64,000 nt of DNA from Cryptomeria japonica (GCF_030272615.1 NC_081405.1:21866047-21930046); one strand, 5' to 3'; shown: positions 24,099 to 36,419, counted from the stretch's first letter. Numbers and translations are program-made. The notes: generated by a model from the letters alone, not told the origin.

Positions 24099-24103
24099 AT
24101 GAA

Positions 24104-25166
24104 ATAATCATCATCAATGAAACCTTCATGTTCAAACATCCTTATATCTCCAACATCTTGGACATTGTACTGTCCTGTCATCATATCCATCTACACACCA
24201 CCCTCAAATTCAGGAGGATACTCTCCTCTAGGGGAGTCAATTGGAAAAACATTAGAAACAAATTGAGGAGACAATTGGGCCAAGGGCTCTGTATCCCTGA
24301 TAGTTTTGATGTGCTTCCCATAGACATAAGCAAGCACTCCCTCAAGCAACTCTAGCTCATGCTCCATAAGTTTATTTGTTTGATCAAAGGGATCTTTGAT
24401 GTTTTGAAGCATGTCCTCATTTATTCTCCCTCGAAAGAGCTTCCATTTGTAGGCTTGGAACACTCGCTCATACTTAGCCCCTTTTTCATTAGCTTCTTCC
24501 CTTCTTATATTTCTGATGAAATCATCAGGTATGAGTGACACATGCTCTCTAGCCTTGAGTTTCTAGGATGACTTCACTACCCCTATGTATCCTTTTGGAT
24601 CAAAGTTTGGCCTAGGGTCTCCTTCTACCATCTTGTACTAATCCAATTTATTTTGTAGAAAACCATAACTCTTTGAAATTTTGACAATAAAGTCTAAAAA
24701 GACAAGTAATCCAGGCACAATGGATTGTTTTCCATGATCAGTTAAGTGTTGGACGCTTACTATTGACAACTACCTGACAATCTCTAGGCATGCCACTTTG
24801 TTAGGCATAGTGATAGGCAATACATATGGTTTTACCTCAAATCCATATACTCTTATCTGAGTGCAATCCGAAAAGCAATAAAAATCTCCCCAGTTGTGCT
24901 CAATTTCAGTATCTTCACCATAATCCTTTGGCCTCAAGAATCTTTGAATTTTAGGAGACAAGGCATGATCACACGGGTATCCCAATAATTTGTGTAATGT
25001 CTTAACAAAATATTCCTCGAAGTTCCAGTTCTAGTTGTTGTTGTATCTTTGGTCCCATGAAGATATCCATAGTTGCATAGGCTTCCTTATCCTAGCTTTA
25101 TCATACGCCCTAATGCACAACTCGTCTGGCCATAGCCCTTTGTCTTGCCCAACATACAATAGCATA
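24104..25166 (-). pseudogene. ORF E, middle part
   Basis: Minus-strand coding remnant of about 350 codons between the A LTR and element D. Open pieces are 24770-24985 and 24191-24541, joined by stretches with single stops (for example near 25030, 24767, 24637, 24562 and 24188). Recognisable features are an aromatic and charged globular segment (YGEDTEIEHNWGDFYCFS) and a helical segment (EEANEKGAKYERVFQAYKWK). The upper end (HMLLYVGQDKGLWPDE) joins the NGTK end of part 1 in frame if the A LTR is ignored. Family unknown; see the first part. Confidence 0.62.
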
Positions 25167-25170
25167 TGTT

Positions 25171-26581
25171 TAGTCACATAAATCTGTCCATTTTAATTAA
25201 ATGAATATTTCGTATTTATTTGATTAAAAATCCGCTAGCCATCAATTAATTAAATTAATATTTAATTAATTTATCCCCAAACATTCTTCTATTAATTAAA
25301 TAAATTATTCAATTTATTTTAATTAATTCATTAAATCAAATTCCATTCAATTAAATAAATAAAATCAATTTATTTAATTAAATCCCCCTATTCCTCTTTT
25401 AAATAAATTAAATAAAACATTTATTTAAATCATTATCCCCACCCCACTTGCATTTTCCTACAAATGCAACTTGCACACATTTATTGGAATAAATGAATTT
25501 TTATTTTAATAAAATCCTATTTTCCCTCACCCACCAAATCCACTTGCAAAATCTAATCCCCTTCTAGATTCTTCTAACCCCTTCCTAATTAGCCTAATCC
25601 ATCCCCTAATTATTGTCACATTCCTAAGCAAAATGGAGTCACTTCTCAAATGGCCCAAAGTCTTGGATAACCATTGAAGGTTTTCAACCTTCAACCACCA
25701 AAAACCCCAAAGTCTTTGAAAACCATTAAAGGCTTCCAACTTTCAACCACTTAATCCCCAAAGTCTCCAATAACCATTAATGGTTAACCCAAACCCTCCT
25801 ACATGGTTAAAACATTTGTTTTGACTCAACCTCTACCCAACCCAAGGGTCTCATCAGGTCATTAATGCTTTGACCATGATTATCTCTTAATCATTTGCAC
25901 AAAGGTTTATCCTTGGATTAACTCCTAATCCAGTGGGTAATCCTAATTTAGGCTTGACCCTTAGCCTTTAGATAACCATGAAGTCTTCTCAGGCATTCAA
26001 TGCCTCCAACCTCTTCTCTCAACCCAATCCTATGTTGACATTTGTCACTATTTTATTGGTGCAAATTGTGCACATGGATCCCCAACTTTCAAGCTTGACC
26101 CTTGATTAAACCTTTCAATCCTGGCCATCCATTGCTCCATTTTTCCTATAAATAGAGCCCATTCCTTCATAATCCAGATCCTGAAAACTTGTAAGCATTT
26201 AGACTATAGCCATTTTAGAGAGCATTTAGCATAGCATAACTAAATCTTGTCTTTTTGGTAAAATCAATCATGTTAGCAATAAAAATAGCTTTTTATTTCA
26301 TGTTTGGAGCTATTCTACAATCTCAATCCTCCATAAGCATCCATAGTGCAAAAAGCTGCTGAGAGCTACACTATTTTGGAACTTGGAGAGGAGAGGAACA
26401 AGGGAGAAGGAACTAATATCATGCTGAGAGATAGTTGGAGATATCTCATTGTCTTACTTCTTTAGTTAGATTCATTAGCATGTGTTTTTAGTATCTCTCT
26501 TGGAATGCCTTCATGTTTTGGTTTCTGATTGATTAACTCTAACATCTTGTTTGTTTTGTGTTCTTTGATCTTAAACTAACA
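25171..26581 (+). repeat. A-family LTR, copy 1 (now separated from the A interior)
   Basis: 1411 bp beginning (TG)TAGTCACATAAATC and ending AAACTAACA, matching the A 3' LTR 41956-43368 except for about five substitutions and the lost terminal TG. The right edge is set by ORF E coding sequence that resumes at 26582. The first 260 bp hold five AT-rich palindromes spaced about 50 bp. A clean 5-bp target duplication is not visible; the ends appear slightly eroded. In this position it behaves as a solo LTR in ORF E. Confidence 0.82.
26147..26155 (+). promoter_or_regulatory. TATA box in the A LTR
   Basis: TATAAATAG in a C-rich context about 980 bp into the LTR, a textbook plant core promoter sequence. 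It would mark the U3/R region about 30 bp downstream. Confidence 0.6.
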
Positions 26582-27458
26582 ATTTTGTGCCATTTAGGAG
26601 GGCATCAATATGCATAAGAAAAGAGTAATACTTGAAATGCACATTAATTACATCTCCTTTTAGCTTCTCCATTCCATGACTGATGGAATCAATAAGATAG
26701 TTAGAAAAAACAAATAACTTGGGATCTTTAGTTTGCAAATCTACACAGATGACCATAGCCACTATATCCATCAAGGGATGAGCCTCTATTCCTCGAACTT
26801 GAGCAACGTAGTAGTATGTATACTTGAAGTAGGGATGAAACAAATTGACATCATATGGATCTTTGTTATCTTTATCAAATGGCACTATCGATCCTGCAAC
26901 CCTAGGTCTATGGATAGGGAGTCTCCACCTCTTATAGACTTCCTCTAGGTTGAAGTACTCTTGTGTCAATTTCTTAGTATCAATTTGCTCCGTGAATCCC
27001 CAATCTAAATCAAACACAGTGTCAATAATTTCCTTGGTAATTGACAATACTAGTCTCCCCATATATTCATATATGGTCCTGGTCTTGGGTTCATAGTTGT
27101 TGGCTAGGGATCTCATGAGTTCAACATTCACAAAGACATTAGCCACTACCAATTTCCCCAAATTCAACCTCCACAAGTTATTCATGGGCTCAGGTGCACT
27201 CCCTCATATATACCCAAAAATAAACAATTCATGAGCCCTTATCTTTGTCCATGTATCTTCTAGGCCTTCAAATCTATCCTCCAAACCTTCCTCATCTATT
27301 TTAATTTTCTTAGACCTAAGGCTTGACGCAGGACATTGGTCAATTAGGTCATGGGCCAAAGAGCGCCCTTCCTTTTTCTGCCTCTTAGGTTTGTCTTCCG
27401 AGGGCTGGGTCTCTTTAACTTTCCTAGCCCTATTTTATTTAGAAGATGACCCCTCCAT
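26582..27458 (-). pseudogene. ORF E, N-terminal part, copy 1
   Basis: Starts at an ATG (complement 27456-27458, MEGSSSK) and runs about 290 codons with two stops (a TAA eight codons in, and a TGA before MNNLWRLN). The uninterrupted 204 codons 26571-27185 include a few LTR bases at their end. A lysine-rich nuclear-localisation-like stretch (DKPKRQKKEGR) is followed by a globular domain (YEYMGRLVLSITKEIIDTVF, MEKLKGDVINVHFKYYSFLM). The latter resembles KIKGDKKGTFRFGNLLVCLM of D ORF2, and SITKEIIDTVF resembles KITKEVVKVVIGLP, so I infer a shared superfamily. It also recalls the Pfam putative plant transposon protein family, but I cannot confirm that. Truncated by the A LTR. Confidence 0.62.
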
Positions 27459-28455
27459 TATCACTACAGAGCTCTAAGAGTGAAAAAATTACTTGAATTT
27501 GGGGTAGACCACTCGTGAATTTGATCTTGAATCATTTCAACTCTCTGAGGATTGCTGTGAATTCTTCAAGTGTTGCCCAAAAGTGTTTCCTCTTTTGCCA
27601 ATTTATCGAGCATTCATGGCAATTTTATCAGTTAGCATTACCAATTGCACAACGGTCACAGAGGCATTTATTTGAATTTATGATGAAGTGACTTTATTAA
27701 GATTTGTATTGATCCTCATGACAGAAAGTAATCATTCATCTAGTAGCACTTCATATTGGCCATCGATGCTCATTAGTTTTATGGCGACACTCCTTTTCGA
27801 TGGAATTATGTACTTCAGTGGCTTAACTTTATCTTCCCTTGAAATGTCATGTTTCATCGATGTCTCCTTAGTTTTGATAAAACTACCATCATCATTAAGG
27901 AGCTTTGTGACTTCATCGACCTCTTCACTTTCATCAAAAGGCTCTACCTCACGTGTTACATCTTCACTAGCATCAATCAAATCTCCCCTTTCGGTAAAAG
28001 AAATATAATCTCCTTTGACTCTTTATGTTAGGCCGATAACAAGTCATCAATGGTAATCTCTTGTGTTTCATCGATCCCTTATTCTTCGATGAAAAAGCTA
28101 TCTTTAGTCAACATTTTTTGTGTCTCTTCGATACGCTCTTTCCATGAAAATTCTTATCAATGAGATCTTCCTATAGTTTCCTCGATATACCATTTGTCGA
28201 TGAAAATAATGTTTTTGATGAGCCACTTTTGGAACTAATCGAGGCCCAAGTCTGTTCGATAAGTCACTTGTCGATGAAACACTAATAGGTTTCTTCGATA
28301 CAACAGATGTACCATTTCGGTCAAACTAGATATTTCGATGAAGGATTAGTATGTATATCTGATGGCCTTGGTTTGAGCAATAATTTTTTAGGTTCTGATG
28401 TCGATGAAAATGCCAAGGGTTCTATCAAAATTCTTAAGGTCATGGTTGAATTCAT
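27459..28455 (-). other. Unknown 1-kb stretch upstream of ORF E, copy 1
   Basis: No family recognised. A minus-strand frame of 82 codons at 27732-27980 is acidic (DESEEVDEVTKLLNDDG). The plus-strand motif TCGATGAAA, or its close variants, recurs irregularly between 28060 and 28440. Read on the minus strand this gives repeated FID/FIE tripeptides in a broken frame. It may be decayed repetitive coding sequence or a remnant of the copia F 3' end. Confidence 0.4.
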
Positions 28456-28580
28456 TTTTTTTTAAGAAAACTTCTGTAGCTTCAATTGAAACCACATAAT
28501 TATATTGATTTAAATTCAATGCTCAACACACCAGAAGTACTCTTCTAGTCATCAACATAACCTACCCAATATGCATCTAT
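28456..28580 (-). pseudogene. Copia F RNase H scrap, copy 1
   Basis: Minus-strand AYWVGYVDD, a stop, then KSTSG corresponds to the DADWAG..DRKSTSG core of Ty1/copia RNase H. It continues the copia pol that stops at 61599. Sequence below about 28480 is too decayed to follow, so the lower boundary is approximate. Confidence 0.7.
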
Positions 28581-28585
28581 ATATG

Positions 28586-29375
28586 TGTATATGGTGAAAA
28601 TGGATAACAATAATAACGATATTGAAAGGCTAAATGAATTCAACCACAAAACCCTAGCCTAACAACAACAAAGATCCACCATAACATATGAAGATTACCT
28701 AAGACAATGCAAATCAAATGAAATCACAAAGATTATACCATCACATGTCCAATAGGGTTTGAATCTCCATTCTTCCTATCTCCATTGATCTTACTTGATA
28801 TATTTGCTCTTAGATTTTATATGTGCACAAGAGCTCAACAAAGAATGGAATGTGGTTGCAAGTAGGATCGTAGTGTAGTCAAGTACATAAAAGATGATTA
28901 ACATGAATCATTAGGATGATTAGGGTTTGATAATGAAGGAAGCATCTCCTTATATAGAAGACACTATATGAAATGGAGGGATAAGATTGAGAGGTGTAAA
29001 AGGAGGTCGGCTATGATTAGAGGGTAGGTAAAAGAAAATAATAAAATAATGAAAGAGGTAGGTAGTGTATGAATTAAGAGATGAATGACATGTGTCATGG
29101 GTAGAAAAGGCTAATGACTTAATTAAATAAATAAAGATTTATTTAATTAATAGAAGAAGTGGGATAATTAAATAAATAAAAATATTTATTTAATTTAGGA
29201 AAAGGATAATTTAAATAAATAAATGTATTTATTTAAATGAGAAATAAGGCTAGAAGAGGATAAATGAATTAATTAAATAAATAAAGATTTATTTAATTAA
29301 TAGAAGAATTAGGCTAAAGTAATTAAATAAATAAAATATTTATTTAATTAGTCATGACAATTTTGGGTGTCTACA
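28586..29375 (-). repeat. B-family 3' LTR, copy 1
   Basis: 790 bp equivalent to 45373-46162. On the minus strand it starts TGTAGACACCC and ends CCATATACA. The ATATG target-site copy precedes it at 28581-28585. Five perfect or near-perfect AT palindromes lie at 29119-29349. Its presence in both copies shows that B had inserted before the duplication. Confidence 0.88.
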
Positions 29376-29752
29376 TTTTGCCCGTCTTTGAGACAATGCG
29401 ACTTGTTGCGTTGTTTCAAAGAAGATAAGATGAACTGATACAGAGTTGCCCCAAGATGGAAATGATATGCCCCCTCGAGAGATTGTATGAAAATGTGTGA
29501 AAAGACCACAGACAATCTCTCGATAAGAAAGAAAGGCTAGAATGGACTGACCAGATAAAGTGACAAAGTCACGGGATAAAGAAGACTGACTCAGGAAACG
29601 AAGGCTAGGGGTAGTCTATAAGATAGACCACAGGGGAAAATACATCCTCATTGTCATCTACACATCCACGAGAGCAGATTACAGAGCGAAAATAGAGTAG
29701 TAGCAGTCAGCAGCGATGGCTTTCTTTCATAGATTCAACCGTGTTCATCAAT
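29376..29752 (-). other. Fragment of the B interior (3' end), copy 1
   Basis: 377 bp including the B polypurine tract (minus strand CTCAAAGACGGGCAAAA). It is identical apart from a few bases to 46163-46539. It stops abruptly at 29752, where the A leader begins in the opposite transcriptional sense. That makes 29752/29753 the breakpoint of the rearrangement. Confidence 0.85.
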
Positions 29753-32268
29753 ATAAGTGACATTTCCTCTTCTCTTTTCTCTTTCTTATACTTTAAGTTA
29801 TATTCCATATATACTTTCAGGATGTTTGAGAGGGGTTTCAGACCTCTAGGAGTTGTAATGCAAAATCTAGTTTTTGGAAGATCCTCCAAATTTCAGACTT
29901 AGTCAAATTTCAGGGCATTTCAGAATCAGGATTTGTAAAATTTGTAATCAAAAAATTGAGTATCTTAGGCTTGTGGAAGCCCCCCTTGAACACCGATTTT
30001 TACTAATTTGTTTTTGTTGATACAGGTTAACAACTCACCATAAAAATCACAAATTTGTCATTTAGTGCTTAAAAAGAACTTAAAACTACAAAACAAAAAA
30101 AAGAGAAGTTTCATTGTTTTCTAGTTAGGACTCATTTTCTTTTGGTGCTTAAAATCAACAACACAAATTTGATTTCCTTGCATCAATTCGGACCTAAAAT
30201 TTACAATCCACACTTCAAAATTTTGGTGCAAATAAAATTCACAATCAACTTGTCTCAATTTCGCAAGCAATTTTACTTCAAGCAAAACGTGTTTTTTGTT
30301 AAGTTGACCAGGATTTTCGAATTCTAGATTACAAAACACATTGCCTTTGAAGTTAAAAAGAACACCATGGCTGTTGGAGCAACATCTCCAAATAGTTAGA
30401 TCATCTTTGCAAATGTTGGATTAAAAAGAACAAGTGAATTTCGTGTTTGGCACGCTTGTGCACAAAAGTCAGTCAAGTGGTCCTGCCTCTAACACACACT
30501 ATCCTCTCCCTTGGCTCTCGTGGTCCTAGGTGCAAGAGAAAAGTGTTAGTAACACTCACATTTTATCTTTTTAAGAGAGGCCTGCCAAGGGATCGATACT
30601 CTTGGGAACGACCTCAAGTGGTAAATCCTTCGAGCCGCTATAGAAATCAGGTGAGAGCGAAAGCTGTAGCCTTGGGTATAGCTGTTCCTACAGTGTAACT
30701 GGCCGAAAGGACAAATGGGCCCCACCACCAGTTACAAGGCTCTTAAGTGAGTCACTGCAGAATGAACTTATGTCCAAAGCCATCGAACATGACTAAACAC
30801 CTTTAAGTAGTAGCCCACCTGTTCTATTGATTGAGGATATTTGAGGTATAATTTAGTGCAAGAGCATAGAAGGTTTTGCTCCCAAGATACTCACCATACA
30901 TATTTCCTTGAGTAGAAACATAGCTTTTTGAAAAGTCACTTGTGGCTGGATAAAAGTGGTGACTCCCCCATCATAGGGATCATCTATTTGTTATGCTTGT
31001 GCATGACTTAGTATATCACATCCTTACCTGCCACGGCGGGATTCATAAGGTATGTAGTACCAAAGTCGAAGAAATATCAAGATGTGGGCTAAATTTATCA
31101 CAATTGGCCATTTGACCTTAGGGATAAAGAGTGTTTGAAGTGTGTTCGTTTTACAGACCTAGTGCAAATTGAGCCGACTTCAGGCTTTGGAAATACACCT
31201 TAAAATAAATCTAAAGGAAGGGTCAAAAACAAGTCCAAGGATTGGGTTGATCTAGACCCATACTCATTTGTGCCTTTGAGGCTACAATCTTGTGTTTGTG
31301 TGCTTGCTTTGTTTTTCTTGTCAAAGAAAAAAAAAAATCAGAAAATCAATCCCAAAAACAAAGTATTCATCCAACATCTGTCAACACAACCAAAAATACC
31401 AAAAACAAGGTACAAACAAACAAAGAATCAAAATTTATGACCATTCTTCACATCTTGCGAAAGAAGAAGTGTCATCAGAATATTACCTTGAAAAGGAGAC
31501 CACTGAGCTCAAAGGCTTTAATCAAAAGGAGGAAATTCTTCTATATCAATCGACAAATCTTTGTCTCCCATAGAGTCTTTCTACATCGCATGCATCTCTA
31601 CCTTCAAGGTAAAACAAATGAGTTTGATTCCAAATCATTGAACCACAGAGCTTTTATACAATATAGAGCTCTGAGTTATCACAAAAATCAAGGAAGAAAG
31701 ATTAATCCCAAATTCTTCCCAAACATTTGTATCACCTACAACACATCTCGAGAAGTGCCACCAACGCCTGAAAGGGAAGAAGAAGAGTTTGTTCCATTTG
31801 TGACACAAAGTTTTTATTGAAAGATTGAAGTTGAAAAACAAAAACATCCATCATCTCACTCATACATCATCACTCCATCATCAATCCGTCCCAACTCTCA
31901 AAACATTAAGAGGTTCTTGTCCCAAGATTCCTTTTTAGATATTGCTTGAAATCAAACACATCACATCACTTTTTAGATTGTTTCTGCATCTAGGATAAGC
32001 TCATCCTAAGAGACACATCTACGCAGGTTAAAACTAGTTCATGAGTGAATCCTCTCATTACTAGGTAGTTAAATCTGTAACACATCTCAGATTTCTCTGC
32101 ACCTTATCACATCAAATCTTATCAAAACAAACAAGCAATTCAAAGAAAGAATTCTGGTTACATTTACCTTTAGAGTGCTAGAGATCTACAATCCACTAAT
32201 CATCAATCTTCCATCACCAACTCATCATCATCTTCAATCAACTTCAAAAACCAAACTTGCAAAACAAG
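29753..32268 (+). other. A 5' leader, no gene recognised
   Basis: Long leader typical of Tat elements. The 176-codon frame at 31290-31820 and shorter ones show no domain and have low-complexity K/N composition. I regard them as incidental. The segment 30470-30760 is more GC-balanced and resembles, in layout, the GC-rich segment of the B leader at 59289-59672. The junction with B sequence at 29753 removes the start of the leader. Confidence 0.5.
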
Positions 32269-34299
32269 ATGGCTCAAACCAGATCACGATCAAGGCAACG
32301 AGAAATAGAAATTGAGGAAGAAGAGGACAACCTCAATGAATTTCAAGAAGCACTTGGAGGAAATGCAAATGATGAAAACCCAAGTACTCCCACTCCTTCA
32401 ACAATCGAAAGGGTTCAGCATAACCCTCACTTTAACAGATTATTTGATGAAATTCTCAAGAGCAACGCAGATGCTCACTTCTTAAGACTTGCTCAAGAAG
32501 GAGCCAAACTCCCCTCAGACTTTGATCTTGCCCAATTAAGACAAGCATCAGAAAGACAAAGTCGCCATGAGGAGGAAAGGCGTAGAGATCCCATCAGATA
32601 TAACATCCCTCGAGGTAACCCACCACCTCCTCCTCCAAATGAAATGGAGATGTTGCAGCAACAAGTTGAGAATCTCGCCCAACAACTTCATAGTGGTGTT
32701 AAGACCAATCAATTTTCACTTAACGACATCTATCCCTATCCTTTTGATAGGAATCTTTATATGCCACCCTTTCCACGCGGGTTCGAAACACCAAAATTCG
32801 AAAAATATAGAGGAAAGGGAGATCCCCGCGATCATGTCCGAGAATTTCATTCCGCTTGTCTCGAAGTCGCATATGAAGACACATACCTAATGCGCCTTTT
32901 TCCCCAAAGCTTGGGAGGAACAACCACATCATGGTTTTCTCAACTTCCAAGTGGCATTAGAACATTTGAGGAACTCATCCAGAAGTTCCTATCTCATTAC
33001 TCTTATAATATTGAACGCGACATCACCATGGCTGATCTATGCAACACCAAACAAAAACCAGGTGAATTATTCTCAGTATTCCTGTAACGATGGCGCCAAA
33101 TGTCTAGCAGACGTTCTCTTCAGTTACCTGAACGAGAACTAGTGGAAATTTTCATTTCCAACTTAAATGAAGAAATGGAATTTCACCTAGATGTCAAAGA
33201 TACAGACTCTTTTAACGATATGATCACCAAGGGTATAAAATGTGAAAGGGCACTCATCAAAAAAGGACTCATCAAAATCTTTAATGAACCAAAAGATGCT
33301 CCTCGCCTGCACTTCAATAGCGATAAACCGAACTTCTGGAACAAGAATAAGAATATCATCAATGATGGAGTTGTGGATGCCAGGACTGTCCAAAATGCAC
33401 AACCTGTGGTTCGGTTTGCAGGACAAAATCCTCCACCTCAAAATAATACACATGGTCCTCCTAATCAAGGTCGCATCACATCTCAGGATGAACCAAGACC
33501 TCGTCCACAAAAACAAAAACGCACTTACACTCCCTTAGGGGAACCCATTGAAACAGTGTTGCGACAACTCCTCTCTCAAAATTTGGTCACTCTACCTAAG
33601 CTATCAAACTATGAGCCTCAAGTCAAACCGGCATGGTGGAGAGATACCGAACACTGTGAGTTCCATCAAGGAAGAGGACACAAGACAAGTAATTGTCATC
33701 GATTGAAAGATCTCATTCAGGATCTTATTGACCGAGGAGAAATTGAAATTGAAGGGCATGACCCAAAAACAACCAATAATGATCATCAGATGTTCAAAAA
33801 TCCACTTCCATCGCAAGATCAAAGGGGTCCTTCCACGTCCAGACGAGGTCCTGATACCACTGATTATACGCAAGCTGCGTATAATTACACTGTCAATCAC
33901 CTGTATGATGCCAGTGAACAAATTGCAACTATAACCTTCAAAAATCCCACCTCAAATTGCAATGTTGTTACGCGTCGCGGCAAGGTCACCATAAAGGCAG
34001 CTCCACAAGGCACCACCTCCATCCCAAAGAAGTGCAATCTTGTGGAACAATTAGACAAAACGCCTGCGCTTATATCCATTTTAGAGCTATTACGCCTGTC
34101 ACCCTCTCATAAAACTATCTTGGATCAAGCACTCCAAGAGGCGTCAGTCCCTGCAAACCTGAATACGGACCAGTTTCAAGCCATGGTTGGAAATCTAAAG
34201 TCATCACCTTGTCTCACTTTTTCCGAAAGTGACAACTCTTCATTCCAACAACCTCATAACGCCTCACTCCACATTGAAGGCTTTGTCAACCAACACAGG

Positions 34300-34570
34300 A
34301 TCAAGCAAGTCTTGATCGATAATGGAGCAGGCCTAAACATTTGCACACTATAGTTGGTCACAGCATTGGGATATGCAATAGAATCAGTGGATCCTCACAA
34401 GAAGATCATCATCAAGGCCTATGATGATGCAGAGCGTTCATCCAAAGGAGCTGTGGTACTACCAATCCGAGTGGGCCCTGTGGTAAAGCACATCATTTGT
34501 CAGGTTCTGGACCTTCCTCTACCATATAATCTATTGTTAGGAAGACCTTGGATACATGCCATGCAAGCCA
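34300..34570 (+). other. A aspartic protease domain
   Basis: VLIDNGAGLNI at 34312-34344 contains the catalytic Asp in a D-N-G-A-G setting (B has D-G-G-A-G). The conserved C-terminal LLGRPWIHAM follows near 34534. A TAG at 34351 cuts the domain just after the active site, so it is inactive as it stands. Confidence 0.8.
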
Positions 34571-36419
34571 TTCCATCTACCTACCATCAATGTATCAAGT
34601 TCCCACATAACGGTGTAGAGATCACAATCCTGGGCGATGCAAATCCCTTTGCATTTTGCCATAATATCAGCCATCAACCAGAAATTACTGTTCCTAATAA
34701 TAGGGAAGCCATTTCCTCCACATCATATATAAATCCCACCTCTCTTGCCAGTTCAAACACCCCTATACCCAAGCAAGAAAAGCTTAAGATGAAAGTCGCA
34801 GAGGAAGGTCCTGGAGAATACAACTTGAGTCAGCTTTTTTGTGTGGGACAAATGCCCACTTCTCCTAGAACACATGGTAAACCACAGTAGTTACTCCAGC
34901 AACCACTAATCACGCCTGCATGTGCCTTGACACCTTTCGTCCTTGGAAAGAGTCAAGAGGAAGAAACACAAGATGAGGACCTAGCGGACTGGATCTATAA
35001 GGATCCCATCACCACTGATAAACCGCAAGTTACACTTCCTACGGACCAGTATGGTAAAGGCCTCCTCATTATGCAAAGAATGGGGTATGATGGTCAAAGT
35101 GCTTTGGGATCCTGCAAACAAGGATGACAAGAACCACTGCTACCAGAGTTCAAGCCCAAAGGTAATACAGGCCTAGGCTTTGAAAAAGAAGTCCTTCCTA
35201 AACTCAGATTCAAAGGAAAACCCAACAAACCATTTTGCCCACCTACAGCAAAGAGGACACCTTTCATAATCAAAGCACCATCAAGCACCATCCCCATTGC
35301 CCCATCGAGGCTCATGACTCTACCGCAATCATCTACAATACCAATCATCCCACCAAACGAACCAGTGATCCCATCAATAACACCAATAGTAGCAGCAACT
35401 ACATTGGAACCCACAGTAACATCTATGGCACCAGCCGTCCCAACAGCAGCCACTAAATCAACACTACCAATACTTCCAGTGAAAAATCCTTTAAACCCCA
35501 TCACGGTTCCTGCAGCACCGATCACTACAAAGATACATAAACCAATCACACCTGCCATGTTTAATTCCAAAGACATCCCAGTATGGTATAGCAATCGGAT
35601 GCTGGAGAGTGATTCAGAGACCGACTCACATGAGTGGGAATTTGATTCTGTATAGCTTAACACTTCAGATGAGGAAGACACATCACCACCTCCGCCACGC
35701 AAAGACATTCCTGTTTACGGAGAAGCACAGATAAAGACCACTTGGGTACCTGAGCCGGAAACATCTTCCACAGACCCTACGTCTCATCCTACGCCTGATT
35801 CTGACAGGAAGAGTACCATCAACGACCTTCATCACACTATCTTAACCCTCACTAATACCTCTAACGAACTTAACCTAATCGATGAAGTAATGCCCATTAT
35901 CCACCCTGAACTCATCGAATGGAACCAACCAAATCCCCCATGTCTTGACCTCTTCCAAAACGATGAGGCTATCATTGACTTTTTGGAATTAAGGGATAAT
36001 CTACCAAGCGGGGATCACAAAGCTGGATTCACCATTCAACTTAATAGCGCAGCATACTTCGGGGCGGATGCCAAACCCTTCAGCTGCAAAAATATAACAT
36101 TGAAACATGGATCTTCCAGTGAAAACCACACTGTGGCACTGTTTGATCCGACAACAGTAAAAAGAAAGAGCATATCCAACGGTGAAAAACTCTCTGAGGC
36201 GCCTGAGGATGAAGGGTTTGACATTCTCCCTGCAAGCACACAACAGGAACGATCAACGATTCTTATCGAGGAAACCAAAGAATACAATGTGGGGACTCCT
36301 GAAAACCCTCATATCATACATCTGGCATCTCTTCTCACTCCAGAGGAACAACCTCAATTTATAGAGTTCTTCCAACAGCGTCAGATCAACTTTGCATGGT
36401 CATATGCAGACATGCCTGG

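Larger units (their letters stand above)
25171..29752. repeat. Composite duplicated segment, copy 1
   Basis: 4582 bp, matching 41958-46539 with constant offset 16787 and no net length change. I count about 15-20 substitutions by eye. It contains, in order, an A LTR, ORF E part 1, an unknown 1-kb stretch, a copia F scrap, a B LTR and 377 bp of B interior. Because it mixes an LTR with unrelated flank, it is a segmental duplication (or assembly duplication), not an LTR. It ends at a sharp junction to the A leader at 29752/29753. Confidence 0.9.

Noticed and set aside
25530-25739. 70-codon ORF repeated at 25527 and 42314
   Set aside because: Located within the A LTR. The duplication explains the repetition, and no domain or matching start context is present.
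31290-31820. 176-codon ORF in the A leader
   Set aside because: Low-complexity K/N/S composition, no domain, overlapped by another frame of similar quality.
35094-35708. 204-codon minus-strand ORF rich in Gly/Val
   Set aside because: Mirror of the Pro/Thr/Ile-rich linker of the A polyprotein on the plus strand.
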